Source of the DNA: Nocardia rhizosphaerihabitans
GTDB taxonomy: Bacteria > Actinomycetota > Actinomycetes > Mycobacteriales > Mycobacteriaceae
Length of the DNA: 64,000 nt
Direction of reading: 5' to 3'
Assembly (NCBI RefSeq): GCF_014646295.1
Contig: NZ_BMNE01000006.1
Span: 372,001 to 436,000, forward strand
Below, one piece after another: positions 8,287 to 16,301 of this stretch; within the stretch, counting starts at the first letter, position 1, and the number at the start of each line of letters is the position of its first letter. The position numbers and the translations under genes are program-made. The notes under the pieces were generated by a model that was not told the DNA's origin, did not search any database, and was given only the letters and a program-made list of their open reading frames with translations.

Positions 8287-9142
8287 GACGAATACGGGAA
8301 ACACCCCACCGATCTGGTTCATCACCGGCGCCTCCTCGGGTATCGGGCGCGAGCTCGCAGTTCAGGCGCTGGCGGCCGGAGAGGCTGTGGTTGCTGTGGC
8401 TCGACGCACCGAAGCCCTCGGTGAACTGGGAGAACACGAGCGACTGCTCGTAGTCGAGGCGGACGTGCGCAACGAGGCAGCCGTCGCGAAGGCGGTCGAG
8501 CAGGGCGTGGCTCGCTTCGGCCGCATCGACATCGTCGCCAACCTCGCCGGCTACGGACTCTTCGGGGCGGTCGAGGAAGCGGCCGACGGGCAGGCGCGGG
8601 CAATCTTCGATACCAACGTCTTCGGGGTACTCAACGTGCTGCGCGCGACGCTGCCGGTGCTGCGGGGCCAGCGGTCCGGGCGCATCCTGCAGGGCTCGTC
8701 CTACTACGGTCAGACCGCAGATCCCGGCGTCGGGCTACTCGCGGCCACGAAGTATGCCGTCGAAGGACTCTCCGACGCGCTCGCAGCCGAAGTGGCGCCA
8801 CTCGGGATCCACGTGACTCTCGTCGAGCCCGGCCTCACCGCAACACCTTTCCTGTCCAACCTCGACACGGCTACAGCAATCCACGCCGACTACGACCAGA
8901 CGGTGCGCGTCCTACAGCAGGCGATCCAAGCGCTGCCGACAACGGCGTTCTCCGGTGTCGATCGCGTGGCCGCCGGGATCCGCACAGCCGTGGCCGACGA
9001 CAACCCACCCCGCCGCCTCGCCCTGGGCATCGCCGGCGCCGACAGTATGCGCACCGCGCTCGCCGCACGCCTCGCCGAACTCGACAAATGGGCCACCGTC
9101 ACCAACCTGGTCGACGCCGAGCTCAGCGCTCACAACGGATAG
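8285..9142 (+). CDS. SDR-family oxidoreductase lacking the usual catalytic tyrosine
   Basis: 285 residues from the ATG at 8285; a start 51 bases upstream is possible, and neither has a strong ribosome site. The NAD(P)-binding motif GASSGIGRELA and the NLAGYG segment are intact, as is a serine in QGSSYYG. The catalytic YxxxK position reads LLAATK, so leucine replaces the tyrosine found in almost all classical SDRs while the lysine is kept. It may be a non-catalytic or altered member. It is the last gene before the duplicated tRNA segment. Confidence 0.85.
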   Translation: MTNTGNTPPIWFITGASSGIGRELAVQALAAGEAVVAVARRTEALGELGEHERLLVVEADVRNEAAVAKAVEQGVARFGRIDIVANLAGYGLFGAVEEAADGQARAIFDTNVFGVLNVLRATLPVLRGQRSGRILQGSSYYGQTADPGVGLLAATKYAVEGLSDALAAEVAPLGIHVTLVEPGLTATPFLSNLDTATAIHADYDQTVRVLQQAIQALPTTAFSGVDRVAAGIRTAVADDNPPRRLALGIAGADSMRTALAARLAELDKWATVTNLVDAELSAHNG

Positions 9143-9283
9143 ACAACTTCCGCAGTGGCCCGGGCCGCTGTTTGCAGGATGTCGATGTGGTCGGCGAAGG
9201 AGCGGATGGCCGGGCCGCGTGCCCTGGTCGCCCTGAACTCTCAGCGCGTCGGTGCGTGACAGCAATCCATGGCCCGCGGAGAG

Positions 9284-9322
9284 AACCGGCAGGTTTCTGG
9301 CTCGAGTTCAGATGGGGGAGCA
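9284..9322 (+). repeat. duplicate of the tRNA-Asn 3' half (attachment-site-like direct repeat)
   Basis: These 39 bases match 4330-4368 of the tRNA-Asn gene and its immediate flank at 36 positions, in the same orientation. The match covers the 3' side of the anticodon stem, the variable loop, the T arm and the acceptor 3' strand. No 5' half is present, so it is not a second tRNA. This is the classical footprint of tyrosine-recombinase integration into a tRNA 3' end. No integrase gene lies between the copies. Confidence 0.85.
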
Positions 9323-9329
9323 TCACCAC

Positions 9330-9366
9330 CAGGTCAGGCACGGTCACCGTGCCTGACCTGCTTCTT
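9330..9366 (+). terminator. strong hairpin terminator after the tRNA-Asn fragment
   Basis: CAGGTCAGGCACGGT (9330-9344) and ACCGTGCCTGACCTG (9346-9360) form a perfect 15-base stem with a one-base centre (in practice a small loop), followed by CTTCTTT. It could be the original tRNA-Asn terminator displaced by integration. Confidence 0.75.
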
Positions 9367-9777
9367 TGGACGCTGCAACCGTTCCGCCGGTGAGTACCGC
9401 TCATCGGCTCATCGCCGCGACGAACATGCTCAGCAAGCGCTGATCCGTCCGCGAGCGATGGCTTTAAGTTACTTCTCATTTCGGTGATCAATTGGGCCAT
9501 GCAGTCCACCGCCGGATCGTGTCCGCGTTGGCCGCCGCGATCGAGGCTGGGTGAAGCGGGTTGCCAAATAGTGCGGTTTTACCCGTAGTTCGCGGGGATT
9601 CTTCCGTTGAATCTGTCCACGTCGATGGGAACTGCGCGCAACTCGGCCTGTTCGGTGAAACGGCACCGCCCTCCCCGGATGCCCTGTAAGTTAATATCCA
9701 TTCCGCGATATGAGGCCGATGCACCGGCTGTTCTCCATGCGATCGCGGGCTGTTCGTACTCGATGAGGAGTGACGCG
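9367..9777. other. long leader region upstream of lcp, no supported gene
   Basis: About 410 bases with lower GC than the neighbours. Reading frames exist but show no family features, start sites or codon bias. The stretch presumably contains the lcp promoter and its control sites. No clear palindrome was found. Confidence 0.5.
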
Positions 9778-11019
9778 ATGGATGGACTCAACAGGCGTGA
9801 CGCGTTGAAGGCCGGCGGGATCCTGGGAGCGCTCGGCGCTCTGGGAGTGGTGGCGCCCGCACGGGCGCAGCCGTGGACCTGGTCACCGCAAGGGTCGGTC
9901 GCGGGATCGGGTTCCGGTGCGGACCCGATGACGGTGTGGGATCCCGAGGCCGACGATCTGGTCGCCGGGTTGATCGACCGGGGCGAGGTTCCCCGGGTCA
10001 ACGAGTTGTTGCGGACCTGGACCAAGAACGGTCAAGCCCTGCCTGCCGGGTTGCCTTCGGAGCTTCGGGATTTCATGGAATATGCCCGTCGGCTGCCGCA
10101 CTGGACCGATCAGGCCAAGCTGGCTACCGCGATCGAGTTCAACAAGAAGCGTGGACTGTATCTCGGTGTGCTCTACGGGTTCGCCAGCGGCATGATGAGC
10201 ACGGTCATCCCCAAGGAAGCGCGGGCGGTCTACTACTCCAAGGGTGGTCACGATCTCGAGGACCGCATCTCCAAGACCGCCAAGCTCGGGTACGACATCG
10301 GCAGTGCGAACGCCTACAGCGCCGACGGGGAAATGATCGTCACCTGCGTCAAGACGCGGCTCGTCCACGCGGCGGTGCGGCACCTGCTGCCGCAGTCACC
10401 GCACTGGGTGCACTCCGCCGAGGAAGACATCCCGATCAGTCAGAACGACATCATGGTCACCTGGCACAGTCTGCCCACCACCGTCATGAAGCACCTGACC
10501 TCCTGGCAGGTGCCGATCCCGGCGCACGAATCCGACGCGTTCCTGCACTCCTGGCAGGTGGCCGCGCACATGCTCGGCGTTCGCGACGAATACATCCCCA
10601 ACTCGTGGGCGGCGGCGAATTCCCAAGCGGCGCAAGTGCTCGATCCGATCATCGCCGCGACACCCGAAGGCGCCAAACTCGCCGATCGGCTCCTGAGCCT
10701 CGGCGCCAACATCGACCTCTCCGTGCTCAGCAAACCGGTCCTCGGCGCGTTCACCCGGTTCCTGCTCGGCGACACCATCGCCGACGGGCTGGCCATACCG
10801 CGCGAGCCGGTGTGGGATCCGCTGCTCCGATTCAGCTGGGGCCCGTTCATCGCGGTCCGCGAGGGCATTCTCGGCGCTGTCCCGCCCATGGCCGACCCCT
10901 ATTGGCTCCTCGACGAATTCCTCCGCAAGGCGGCCCTGATCTATCTGGCCGAGCTGCGGATGCCGATCAGCATCGAGATCCCGACGATGAATCGCGACAT
11001 GAGTGTGCCGCCGCGCTGA
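9778..11019 (+). CDS. lcp: latex clearing protein (rubber oxygenase), DUF2236/MpaB family
   Basis: 413 residues from the ATG at 9778, with GAGGAG nine bases upstream; a longer frame to 9607 lacks a ribosome site. A twin-arginine signal (NRRDALKAGG, then a hydrophobic stretch ending at APARA) exports it folded. Landmarks of Lcp enzymes follow: PWTWSPQGSVAG, FNKKRGLYLG, ARAVYYSKGG, KTRLVHAAVRHLLPQSP, DIMVTWHSL and LGVRDEYIP. Lcp is a b-type haem dioxygenase that cleaves cis-1,4-polyisoprene outside the cell. Haem ligands were not assigned residue by residue. Confidence is high for the family and good for Lcp. Confidence 0.88.
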   Translation: MDGLNRRDALKAGGILGALGALGVVAPARAQPWTWSPQGSVAGSGSGADPMTVWDPEADDLVAGLIDRGEVPRVNELLRTWTKNGQALPAGLPSELRDFMEYARRLPHWTDQAKLATAIEFNKKRGLYLGVLYGFASGMMSTVIPKEARAVYYSKGGHDLEDRISKTAKLGYDIGSANAYSADGEMIVTCVKTRLVHAAVRHLLPQSPHWVHSAEEDIPISQNDIMVTWHSLPTTVMKHLTSWQVPIPAHESDAFLHSWQVAAHMLGVRDEYIPNSWAAANSQAAQVLDPIIAATPEGAKLADRLLSLGANIDLSVLSKPVLGAFTRFLLGDTIADGLAIPREPVWDPLLRFSWGPFIAVREGILGAVPPMADPYWLLDEFLRKAALIYLAELRMPISIEIPTMNRDMSVPPR

Positions 11020-11074
11020 ACCACGAAATTCCCGCCGGATCCGACATTCCAGTCCATCGACAAGGAGCGCGCAT

Positions 11075-11404
11075 ATGCGTACCACCCTTCGCCTCACCAT
11101 CGCCGCGATCGCCGCAGCGAGCCTGTTCGCCACCGCGGCCACCGCGATCGCCGAACCCGGGCCAGTGGCCACCGAATCCGAAACCGGCTCGTCGGCAGCC
11201 GATGCCGGATCGGCGGCAGCCCGCTCCGCGGTCTACTTCGCCCAGAACGGCGACCTGATCGGGTTCATCGTCCTCCTCGGCGTCACCCCCTTCCAGATCC
11301 TGACCAGCGGCATCTGCGATCTGGCGACCCTGTCGTCCCTGCCCTCCCCGTGCTCTCCGGGGGCCAGGCACTACACGGAGGCAACGGCCGCGCCGAACTC
11401 CTGA
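11075..11404 (+). CDS. small secreted protein downstream of lcp
   Basis: 109 residues with a Sec-type signal peptide: MRTTLRLTIAAIAAASLFA, then TAATAIAEP with an alanine cleavage site. The mature part is short and alanine/serine rich, with one hydrophobic segment (GDLIGFIVLLGVTPFQIL) and two cysteines near the end that could pair. The ATG follows AAGGAG. It starts 55 bases after lcp and probably shares its transcript. No recognised family; an accessory role in polymer attack is only suggested by position. Confidence 0.65.
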   Translation: MRTTLRLTIAAIAAASLFATAATAIAEPGPVATESETGSSAADAGSAAARSAVYFAQNGDLIGFIVLLGVTPFQILTSGICDLATLSSLPSPCSPGARHYTEATAAPNS

Positions 11405-11615
11405 GATCGACAATGCCGCCGCGAGTCATGGGCAGCCCTACCCACTGGCCGGGCATATGCAGGCGGTCGTCGCCGGCGGAACCCCCCGCGATGGAGTGGC
11501 TTGTTCGCACGTGTCGAGCAATGCGGAGGGTGTGCGGCTGACCGCTCGGCGATCTCGGATCTTTGCCTATCCTCGTGAATTGATCGAGAGCCATTCTTGG
11601 GTAACGCATCCCACG

Positions 11616-12323
11616 CTATTCGCCGCCCGAAGGGTCGAGATGGGTGGTGATGAGGCCGACCATCAGGTCGACGGTGAAGTCGAATTCGCGGTTGCGATCG
11701 AAGCGCGCGAGATGGGGTGCGGCCTGGGCGACTTGGGGGAGGCCGGAGGTTTCCAGGGTGTGTTGGCGGTCGGCGATTCCTTCGGGGTCGGTTGTCCCGA
11801 AGGTGGGGCCGGCGGAGACCTCGCGGAGCAGGGTGCCGATCATCGTGGCCAGAAGAGAGCGCATCAGGTGGACTGCTTGTTCGGCGCTGCAGCCGGTGCG
11901 CCGTAGCACGGTGAGGATGCTCTCGACGGGGGCCAGGCCTGCGGTCGAGGACAGTTGGCGGGTGAGGACGAGGGTCGCGGCGCGGGGGTGGGCGAGGGTG
12001 ACGCGGCGGAATTCCTGAGCCCAGGCGCGCAGGTCGCCTTCGATGGAGTCGGTAGGCGTGGGTGGGTGCAGTTGTTCCAGTAGATGCTCGGCGACGGCGT
12101 CGAGGAGGTCGTCCTTGTCGTCGACGTAGTGGTAGAGGCTCTTGGCGTCGACGCCGAGGACACGGCTGACCGAGCGCATGGTTACGGCCTCGATGCCCTC
12201 GGCATCGATGACGCCGAGCGCCGCGTCCCGGATCGCCACCCGGGAGAGTTGCGCCTGTTCCTTCCTGGGGCGGCCTCGTCGTGGCGTGCTCGATGCTCGC
12301 TCGTTCGCTGTCACGCCGGTCAT
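11616..12323 (-). CDS. TetR/AcrR-family regulator with TetR_C-type ligand domain
   Basis: 235 residues from the ATG at 12323; a GTG eight codons earlier would overlap the operator. The N-terminal helix-turn-helix spans about residues 30-75 (MRSVSRVLGVDAKSLYHYVDDKDDLLDAV). The C-terminal region resembles the TetR_C class, with a long helical ligand pocket. It is divergent from the MBL-fold gene across an 85-base gap that holds two similar palindromes, so it probably represses that operon and itself. A role in lcp control is also conceivable. Confidence 0.85.
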   Translation of the reverse strand: MTGVTANERASSTPRRGRPRKEQAQLSRVAIRDAALGVIDAEGIEAVTMRSVSRVLGVDAKSLYHYVDDKDDLLDAVAEHLLEQLHPPTPTDSIEGDLRAWAQEFRRVTLAHPRAATLVLTRQLSSTAGLAPVESILTVLRRTGCSAEQAVHLMRSLLATMIGTLLREVSAGPTFGTTDPEGIADRQHTLETSGLPQVAQAAPHLARFDRNREFDFTVDLMVGLITTHLDPSGGE

Positions 12324-12340
12324 GGTTCCACTCTTGCATA

Positions 12341-12391
12341 TTTCCACAGCGTGGGTTTAATCTGGCATTAATTCCACGACGTGGGATTAAT
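12341..12391. promoter_or_regulatory. tandem TetR operators between divergent genes
   Basis: ATTAATTCCACG-A-CGTGGGATTAAT (12367-12391) is a palindrome with one mismatched pair. TTTCCAC-AGC-GTGGGTT (12342-12358) is a related site. Both contain the CCAC...GTGG core. Together they cover nearly the whole divergent promoter region of the TetR gene and the MBL-fold gene. Confidence 0.7.
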
Positions 12392-12408
12392 GATGTGAGG
12401 TGATACCG

Positions 12409-13509
12409 ATGCGAATGCCGTGGCGGCAGGGTGACGTGCTGGACCTGGCGAGCATCGGCTCGCGGGTCGACAGCCTCACCGACCTCTCGACGATCGATGG
12501 CGGCCCAGGGGCGCGGCTGACGGCGGTCCGGACCCAGGCGCAGGCCTTCCGCCGGGAGTTCATCGAAACCGGTACACCCGACAGCGTCACCACCTGTGAC
12601 CTGGTGACCCTGCCGTATCCGACCCGGTTCGGGCTGTTCCGCGCCTCCCGCGCGATCGCGCCGTTCCTGGCGATCACCAACCGCCTGCTGGTCATCCGGT
12701 GGCACGAGAGCGACGGAACTCCCCGGGTGCTGCTGTTCGAGCCCAGCGATGTCGAACTCGGCCGCTACACACCGTATTTCGACAAACTCGCCGGACGCAC
12801 GCCCGATGTCGTGTCGAAGCGGATGGTGACCGAGCACGCGACGGTGCTCACGCACCTGGCCCGCCTGCGCATCGACCCGTCCGAGGTCGACTACCTGATG
12901 TTCGACCATCTGCACACCCAGGATCTGCGCCGCTGGATCGGCACAACAGCACCCCAGCCCGATCTCGGTGAGCAGCCGACACCGGTATTCCCGCGCGCGA
13001 AGGTCATCGTGCAACGCGACGAACTAGCCGCGATGGCCGACCTGCACCCGTTGCAGCGGCCGTGGTACCAGCCCGGCACCTACCGCGATGTGCCGCCGGA
13101 AGCGTTCCTGCCCATCGACGGATCGGTCGTCCTCGGTCCGGGTGTCGCGGTGGTGAAGACGCCGGGACACGTCTTCGGCAATCAGAGCCTGGTCCTCAAC
13201 ACCGCCACCGGCGTGTGGGTGAGCAGCGAGAACGTCATCGCCGCGGAATGCCTGACGCCGGAGCATTCCCGGATGCCTGGTCTGGCTCGCTGGGCGCGCG
13301 AATGGGGCCAGGAGGTCGTGCTCAACGCCAACACCATCGAAACCACTGTCGACCAATACAACTCGATCGTGCTGGAGAAGACGCTGGCCGACCGCAGCCA
13401 GCGCGATTCCCGCTTCCTGCAGTTCTTCCCGTCGAGCGAGCTCACCGCATCGTGGACCAATCCCGGTACCTCGCCGACGTTCACCCACGGCGCCATCGCC
13501 CATCACTGA
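12409..13509 (+). CDS. metallo-beta-lactamase-fold-like hydrolase
   Basis: 366 residues from the ATG at 12409, preceded by GTGAGGTGAT. The central block has MBL-like landmarks: YLMFDHLHTQDLRRWIG in the place of the HxHxDH strand-loop, VVKTPGHVFGNQSLVL as the third histidine segment, and VSSENVIAAE after it. The metal motif is divergent (DHLHTQD), so metal content may differ from classical members. It leads a two-gene operon with the cyclase-like gene 15 bases downstream. Substrate unknown. Confidence 0.65.
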   Translation: MRMPWRQGDVLDLASIGSRVDSLTDLSTIDGGPGARLTAVRTQAQAFRREFIETGTPDSVTTCDLVTLPYPTRFGLFRASRAIAPFLAITNRLLVIRWHESDGTPRVLLFEPSDVELGRYTPYFDKLAGRTPDVVSKRMVTEHATVLTHLARLRIDPSEVDYLMFDHLHTQDLRRWIGTTAPQPDLGEQPTPVFPRAKVIVQRDELAAMADLHPLQRPWYQPGTYRDVPPEAFLPIDGSVVLGPGVAVVKTPGHVFGNQSLVLNTATGVWVSSENVIAAECLTPEHSRMPGLARWAREWGQEVVLNANTIETTVDQYNSIVLEKTLADRSQRDSRFLQFFPSSELTASWTNPGTSPTFTHGAIAHH

Positions 13510-13524
13510 TCCCCAGGAGACCTC

Positions 13525-14085
13525 ATGACCGATCGATTCACCGTCCCACCCGTCGACGTGCTGCGGACCAGGGAAAAGCTGGTCCTCGATCACTTCCACG
13601 ACGAGGTGGCGCAGGAGTGGGATGCGGTGCTGTCCACGTTCCCGCACCCGCACTACGAGATCATTCCCACCCTCACGGTGCACGACGGTGACTCCGAGGT
13701 GCGTGGCTACTACCACGACACCCGGGTCGCCTTCCCCGACCAGGATCACGAGATCATCGCGCTGCGCCACAGCGCCGACGCGGTGATCGTCGAATTCTGG
13801 CTTCTCGGAACCCATCTGGGACCGCTCGGCGGAGTGCCGCCCACCGGCTCCCGGCACCGCACGCGGATGACGGCCTATTTCGTCTTCGACGAGAACGAGA
13901 ACCTGGTCATCGAGCGGATCTACTTCGACACCCTGTCGATGCTCAAGCAACTCATCGGCGGAGTGAATCTGCGCGACCTCCGCAACTGGCCGCTGGCCGT
14001 CCGGGCCGTGCGCGGGCTGCTGGCGTTGTCCAGCGATCCGAACTCGCTGCTGGTCGATACCCCGCGCGCCGACCTGTCGGCCTGA
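13525..14085 (+). CDS. SnoaL-like / ester cyclase-type small-molecule binding protein
   Basis: 186 residues with the NTF2-like cone fold seen in SnoaL cyclases: an N-terminal helix, HDGDSEVRGYYHDTRVAFPDQDHEIIALRH in the position of the polyketide-binding strand region, then VIVEFWLLGTHLGPLGG. The C-terminal helices are an extension. The ATG follows AGGAGACCTC. It is co-transcribed with the upstream MBL-like gene. The fold serves isomerases, cyclases and hydratases, so the reaction cannot be fixed. Confidence 0.75.
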   Translation: MTDRFTVPPVDVLRTREKLVLDHFHDEVAQEWDAVLSTFPHPHYEIIPTLTVHDGDSEVRGYYHDTRVAFPDQDHEIIALRHSADAVIVEFWLLGTHLGPLGGVPPTGSRHRTRMTAYFVFDENENLVIERIYFDTLSMLKQLIGGVNLRDLRNWPLAVRAVRGLLALSSDPNSLLVDTPRADLSA

Positions 14086-14233
14086 CTGAATCCTGGCAGA
14101 ACGCGGGCGCTACCTACCCGCGCAGCGATCCCACAATCCGATCCTCGTCGAACACACGCCGGACGCGGGGGAGGCCTGGCGCGGGCTCGCCGGCGCCGAA
14201 GAGCTCACCGGCATCTCGACCGGCCTCGGCGGG

Positions 14234-14866
14234 TCAGTTCGTGTGTGCTGCGGAGCTGACGGCAACGGCGGGGTCGGTGATCACTTGCGCGAGGAGGTGC
14301 TCCTTCAGTTTCGGCCAGGGGGAATGCAGGGTGTCCGCGCCGGGGATCGCGGCGATGATCACTGTTCCGCGGACGGTGGCGACGATGATGTCGATGGTGT
14401 CGTCGAAGTCCGGCCTGGCTGCGAAGGTGGGGAGCAGGGCGTGGGCGATCGTGCGGATCGCGTCCATGCCGCGGGCCAGCGCCGCCTTGACCTGTGTGGC
14501 GATCTCGGGGTCGGTGCGGGCGACGTTGAACAACTCGAACACCGCGGGGGTGATCGGGAGGTTGTGGATCTCCCAGAGGCGGTCGAGTAGGGCCGCCGCG
14601 CGCTCGGCCTCGTTGTCGGCGTCGATCGGCTGCGCGTTCGCGTCGGCGACCAGCTGCTCGACCAGGCGGATCATCGCGGCGTCGACCAGGTCGGTCTTCG
14701 TACGGAAGTAGTGCTGCTGCGCGCCCTGGCTCACCCCGGCGCGTTCGGCGACCGAGCGGGTCGTGGTCCCGGCGTAGCCCACCTCGACGAGGCTGTCGAT
14801 CGTCGCGTCGAGCAGCGCCGTCACCGTGGCGGCGCGACGGTCGGCCTGTCGCCGGGGCGATTTCAC
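14234..14866 (-). CDS. TetR/AcrR-family regulator
   Basis: 210 residues from a GTG at 14866; the frame extends further upstream but that part is not TetR-like and crosses the palindromic site. The helix-turn-helix reads VGYAGTTTRSVAERAGVSQGAQQHYFRTKTDLVDAAM (about residues 26-62). The remainder is the all-helical ligand and dimerisation domain. A 16-base palindrome 30 bases upstream is the likely autoregulatory site and faces the serine-hydrolase gene on the other strand. Confidence 0.88.
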   Translation of the reverse strand: MKSPRRQADRRAATVTALLDATIDSLVEVGYAGTTTRSVAERAGVSQGAQQHYFRTKTDLVDAAMIRLVEQLVADANAQPIDADNEAERAAALLDRLWEIHNLPITPAVFELFNVARTDPEIATQVKAALARGMDAIRTIAHALLPTFAARPDFDDTIDIIVATVRGTVIIAAIPGADTLHSPWPKLKEHLLAQVITDPAVAVSSAAHTN

Positions 14867-14895
14867 CAGCGCATCGTAGCAATCGGCGCGAAGTG

Positions 14896-14911
14896 CAAGT
14901 CGTACGACTTG
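14896..14911. promoter_or_regulatory. perfect 16-base palindrome, probable TetR operator
   Basis: CAAGTCGTACGACTTG is fully self-complementary. A further half-site, CGACTTGTAA, follows at 14921-14930. It lies between the TetR gene (start 14866) and the divergent serine-hydrolase gene (start 15060). Confidence 0.7.
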
Positions 14912-15059
14912 TATGTCACTCGACTTGTAACTATCGTTGCAGGCTCCGGGAGACCATCGCGGCCTCGAAATGCTTGTTGATCTGCGGTAACGTGGACATA
15001 CGACTGGTTGCGGGCAGCGATCCGGAATTGGTCTGTCAATGGTGACATGTGAGGTTCTT

Positions 15060-16286
15060 ATGCGTGGAGCATCGTCTCGTCCGGTGCCGTCGAACACCGC
15101 GATCCGCGGTAGTGCCGCGCCCCAGTTCCAGGAAGCCATCGACCGCTTCGGGCGGCTGTTCGACGGTGGGCGAGGCGGGGGTGCGCTGGCGGTGTATCAG
15201 CACGGGCGGCGGGTCGTCGACGTGTGGACCGGGTGCGCGGATGCCGCGGGAACCGTGGCGTGGGAGGAGAATACGGCGGCGCTGTCGTATTCGACCTCCA
15301 AGGGCGTCACCTCCACGGTGCTGCATGTGCTGGCCGAGCGCGGGCTGGTGGACTATCGGGCGCCGGTCGCGGAGTACTGGCCGGAGTTCGGTGCGAACGG
15401 TAAGGCAGGCATCACCGTCGCGGAGGCGATGAGTCATCGGGCCGGGTTGTCGCGGATCGGCGTATTCGCCCGTAGCGCAGACGAACTCGCCGACCATCAG
15501 CTGATCGAGGAGCGCCTCGCCGCCGCGGCCTCGGACCGGTTCCGCGGGTTCCCCGCCTACCACGCGATTTCGTACGGAACCATTATCGCGGGGATCGCCA
15601 GGGCGGTGACCGGCAAGAGCATGGGCGAGCTGTACCGCACGGAATTGGCCGAACCGCTCGGCGTGGACGGGCTGCATCTCGGCGCCCCGGGTCCCGACGC
15701 GCGCACCACGGTCGCGGTGACGCACGGGTCGACCACTCCGTTCGGAATTCCCCAGGCCGACATGGTGATCCGGCTCGCGTCGCGCACCCTGGTGCCCGGT
15801 GCGGGATTCCTGCGGTCGATCTACACCGAGGGTATCGACCGGCTGGCCCACGGCGCCGATCCGGCCATCCTGCGCGGTGAATTGCCCGGGGCGAACGGTA
15901 TTTTCACAGCGCGATCCCTCGCCGCCGTCTACAACGCGATCGCGACCGAGTCGCCGCTGTTCTCGCGGAAGCGGGTGCGTGCCATGGCGCGTCTGCAATC
16001 GGTACTGCCCGATCGCAACCTGCTGCTGCCGATGGGCTGGCGGCTGGGCTATCACTCCATGCCGGTGGCGGGTGCGCGGAATGCGTTCGGGCACATCGGC
16101 TTCGTCGGTTCCGGTGGCTGGGCCGATCCCGCGTCGGGGCTGGCTGTCGGGTTCGTGCACAACTGGGCGCCGGAGGCACTGCTGTTGCCGCGCGATCAGT
16201 TCGTCCTGTTCGGTCTGCTCGCCGCGATCGTGCGCGGCGCCGGCGCGGAAGCGGGCGATCCGGTCGACCTGCCGGTCGCGGTCTGA
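15060..16286 (+). CDS. beta-lactamase-family serine hydrolase (esterase EstB-like)
   Basis: 408 residues from the ATG at 15060, with TGAGG upstream; another ATG lies seven codons earlier. The class C/EstB fold is shown by the SxxK motif in SYSTSKGVTST (about residue 82) and a tyrosine in AISYGT at the second catalytic position. A glycine-rich HIGFVGSGGWADP near the end occupies the place of the KTG box. No signal peptide is seen, so it is likely an intracellular esterase or amidase. Probable target of the divergent TetR. Confidence 0.85.
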   Translation: MRGASSRPVPSNTAIRGSAAPQFQEAIDRFGRLFDGGRGGGALAVYQHGRRVVDVWTGCADAAGTVAWEENTAALSYSTSKGVTSTVLHVLAERGLVDYRAPVAEYWPEFGANGKAGITVAEAMSHRAGLSRIGVFARSADELADHQLIEERLAAAASDRFRGFPAYHAISYGTIIAGIARAVTGKSMGELYRTELAEPLGVDGLHLGAPGPDARTTVAVTHGSTTPFGIPQADMVIRLASRTLVPGAGFLRSIYTEGIDRLAHGADPAILRGELPGANGIFTARSLAAVYNAIATESPLFSRKRVRAMARLQSVLPDRNLLLPMGWRLGYHSMPVAGARNAFGHIGFVGSGGWADPASGLAVGFVHNWAPEALLLPRDQFVLFGLLAAIVRGAGAEAGDPVDLPVAV

Positions 16287-16301
16287 CCGCGGGGGCCGCC
16301 G

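Noticed and set aside
9143..9283. A search for an integrase fragment next to the tRNA-Asn copy
   Set aside because: Both strands were read in all frames; no recombinase motif (R...HxxR...Y) was found.
10396..11172. Long minus-strand frames across lcp
   Set aside because: Antisense shadows of a gene with clear Lcp landmarks and a Tat signal.
13024..13950. A 308-codon minus-strand frame across the MBL/cyclase operon
   Set aside because: Antisense to two better-supported genes and without motifs.
14090..14233. A plus-strand frame reading AERGRYLPAQRSHNPILVEH, then a GC-biased run
   Set aside because: It looked like a gene remnant, but it is too short, has no start and matches no family I recognise.
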